From Phenylobacterium sp. (GTDB lineage: Bacteria > Pseudomonadota > Alphaproteobacteria > Caulobacterales > Caulobacteraceae): DNA of 5,089 nt. The position numbers were made by a program, and so were the translations under genes. The stretch lies in the NCBI GenBank assembly GCA_028290925.1, contig JAQGIX010000042.1, forward strand, positions 1 to 5,089, in the 5' to 3' direction. Shown here in pieces: positions 4,775-5,089 of this stretch. A model generated the notes under the pieces. It saw only the letters and a program-made list of their open reading frames with translations. It was not told the origin of the DNA and did not search any database. How positions within the stretch are numbered: position 1 is the stretch's first letter; the number at the start of each line of letters is the position of its first letter.

Positions 4775-5089
4775 ATGGCTGAAACCCCGCGATGAGAGCC
4801 TGGAGCTCCGGCTCGTCGACCAGGCCGGCGGCCTCAGCGACCGAGATCCACAGCTTCTCGCGCAGGGGCTTCTCCGGCCAGTCCTCAAGCTCGTGGAGCA
4901 CCTCGAGCGCGTAGACGGAGACGCGGACCCGCTGCGGCCGGCCGCTCTTCAACAGCTTCTGGTAGCGGTAGTGGCCGAGCGGCGTCCCAGCCACGGCCCC
5001 GCCGGCGCCGGTCTCTTCGAGCGCCTCGCGGGCGACGGCCGCCGCGGCGGCCTCGCCCTTCTTGCCCCAGCCCTTGGGGATCACCCAGC
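4773..5089 (-). CDS. NUDIX hydrolase, 5' end cut off by the window edge
   Basis: A metal-dependent hydrolase that cleaves nucleoside diphosphates linked to another group X. About 104 codons plus the stop are visible, and the frame runs open off the right edge as WVIPKGWGKKGE. The Nudix box is perfect: G, five residues (WGKKG), E, seven residues, then REALEETGA, providing the glutamates that bind Mg2+. The preceding WVIPKGW, the later YRYQKLLKSG and DWPEKPLREKLWIS segments, and the ending LVDEPELQALIAGF resemble the small diphosphoinositol-polyphosphate (DIPP)-like NUDIX proteins common in Alphaproteobacteria; the physiological substrate is not known for most of them. The GTG at 5084 codes an internal Val and is not the start; the true start is likely 15-30 codons upstream, outside the window. 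It converges on the kinase gene with 38 bp between stops, so is transcriptionally independent of it. Confidence 0.9.
   Translation of the reverse strand, partial: WVIPKGWGKKGEAAAAAVAREALEETGAGGAVAGTPLGHYRYQKLLKSGRPQRVRVSVYALEVLHELEDWPEKPLREKLWISVAEAAGLVDEPELQALIAGFQP

Overview
The window is very GC-rich, with mostly G/C third codon positions, frequent GTG starts and sparse GANTC sites. Together with the gene types, this points to an alphaproteobacterium, most likely a Caulobacter/Phenylobacterium-type member of the Caulobacterales. The taxonomic call is inference from composition and family resemblance, not from a marker gene.

Layout: five genes lie on the minus strand in the left 2.25 kb. 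Reading in their own direction from the middle of the window leftwards, they are: two small tandem genes (2252-1947 and 1927-1691) that are visibly paralogous to each other and that I cannot name; a 194-bp intergenic stretch with a 9-bp inverted repeat, a CtrA-like half-site and a GANTC site; a stand-alone CheY-like receiver (1496-1065); an alpha/beta hydrolase (973-197); and, 11 bp further on, the first 61 codons of a nitronate monooxygenase that runs off the left edge. On the plus strand a large soluble hybrid histidine kinase (2374-4734) diverges from the small genes. It has three PAS domains repeated at an exact 384-nt period, then HisKA, HATPase and a C-terminal receiver. Convergent with it at the right edge is the 3' part of a NUDIX hydrolase gene (5089-4773). 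The 38-bp gap between them holds two adjacent GC hairpins, each touching one of the two stop codons.

How the parts may work together: the hydrolase and the nitronate monooxygenase are probably co-transcribed and look like small-molecule catabolic or detoxification enzymes. The kinase and the single-domain receiver are both phosphorelay parts lying within 1 kb, but on opposite strands and separated by the two small genes, so a partnership is only possible. The divergent 121-bp region between the small genes and the kinase carries a 10-bp palindrome, a sigma70-like promoter candidate with a G7 run in its spacer, and a 14-codon mini-ORF overlapping the kinase start.

Most of the window is ordinary Caulobacterales chromosome. 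I see no mobile element, CRISPR array, tRNA or rRNA. The least explained items are the paired small genes and the intergenic structure around them.
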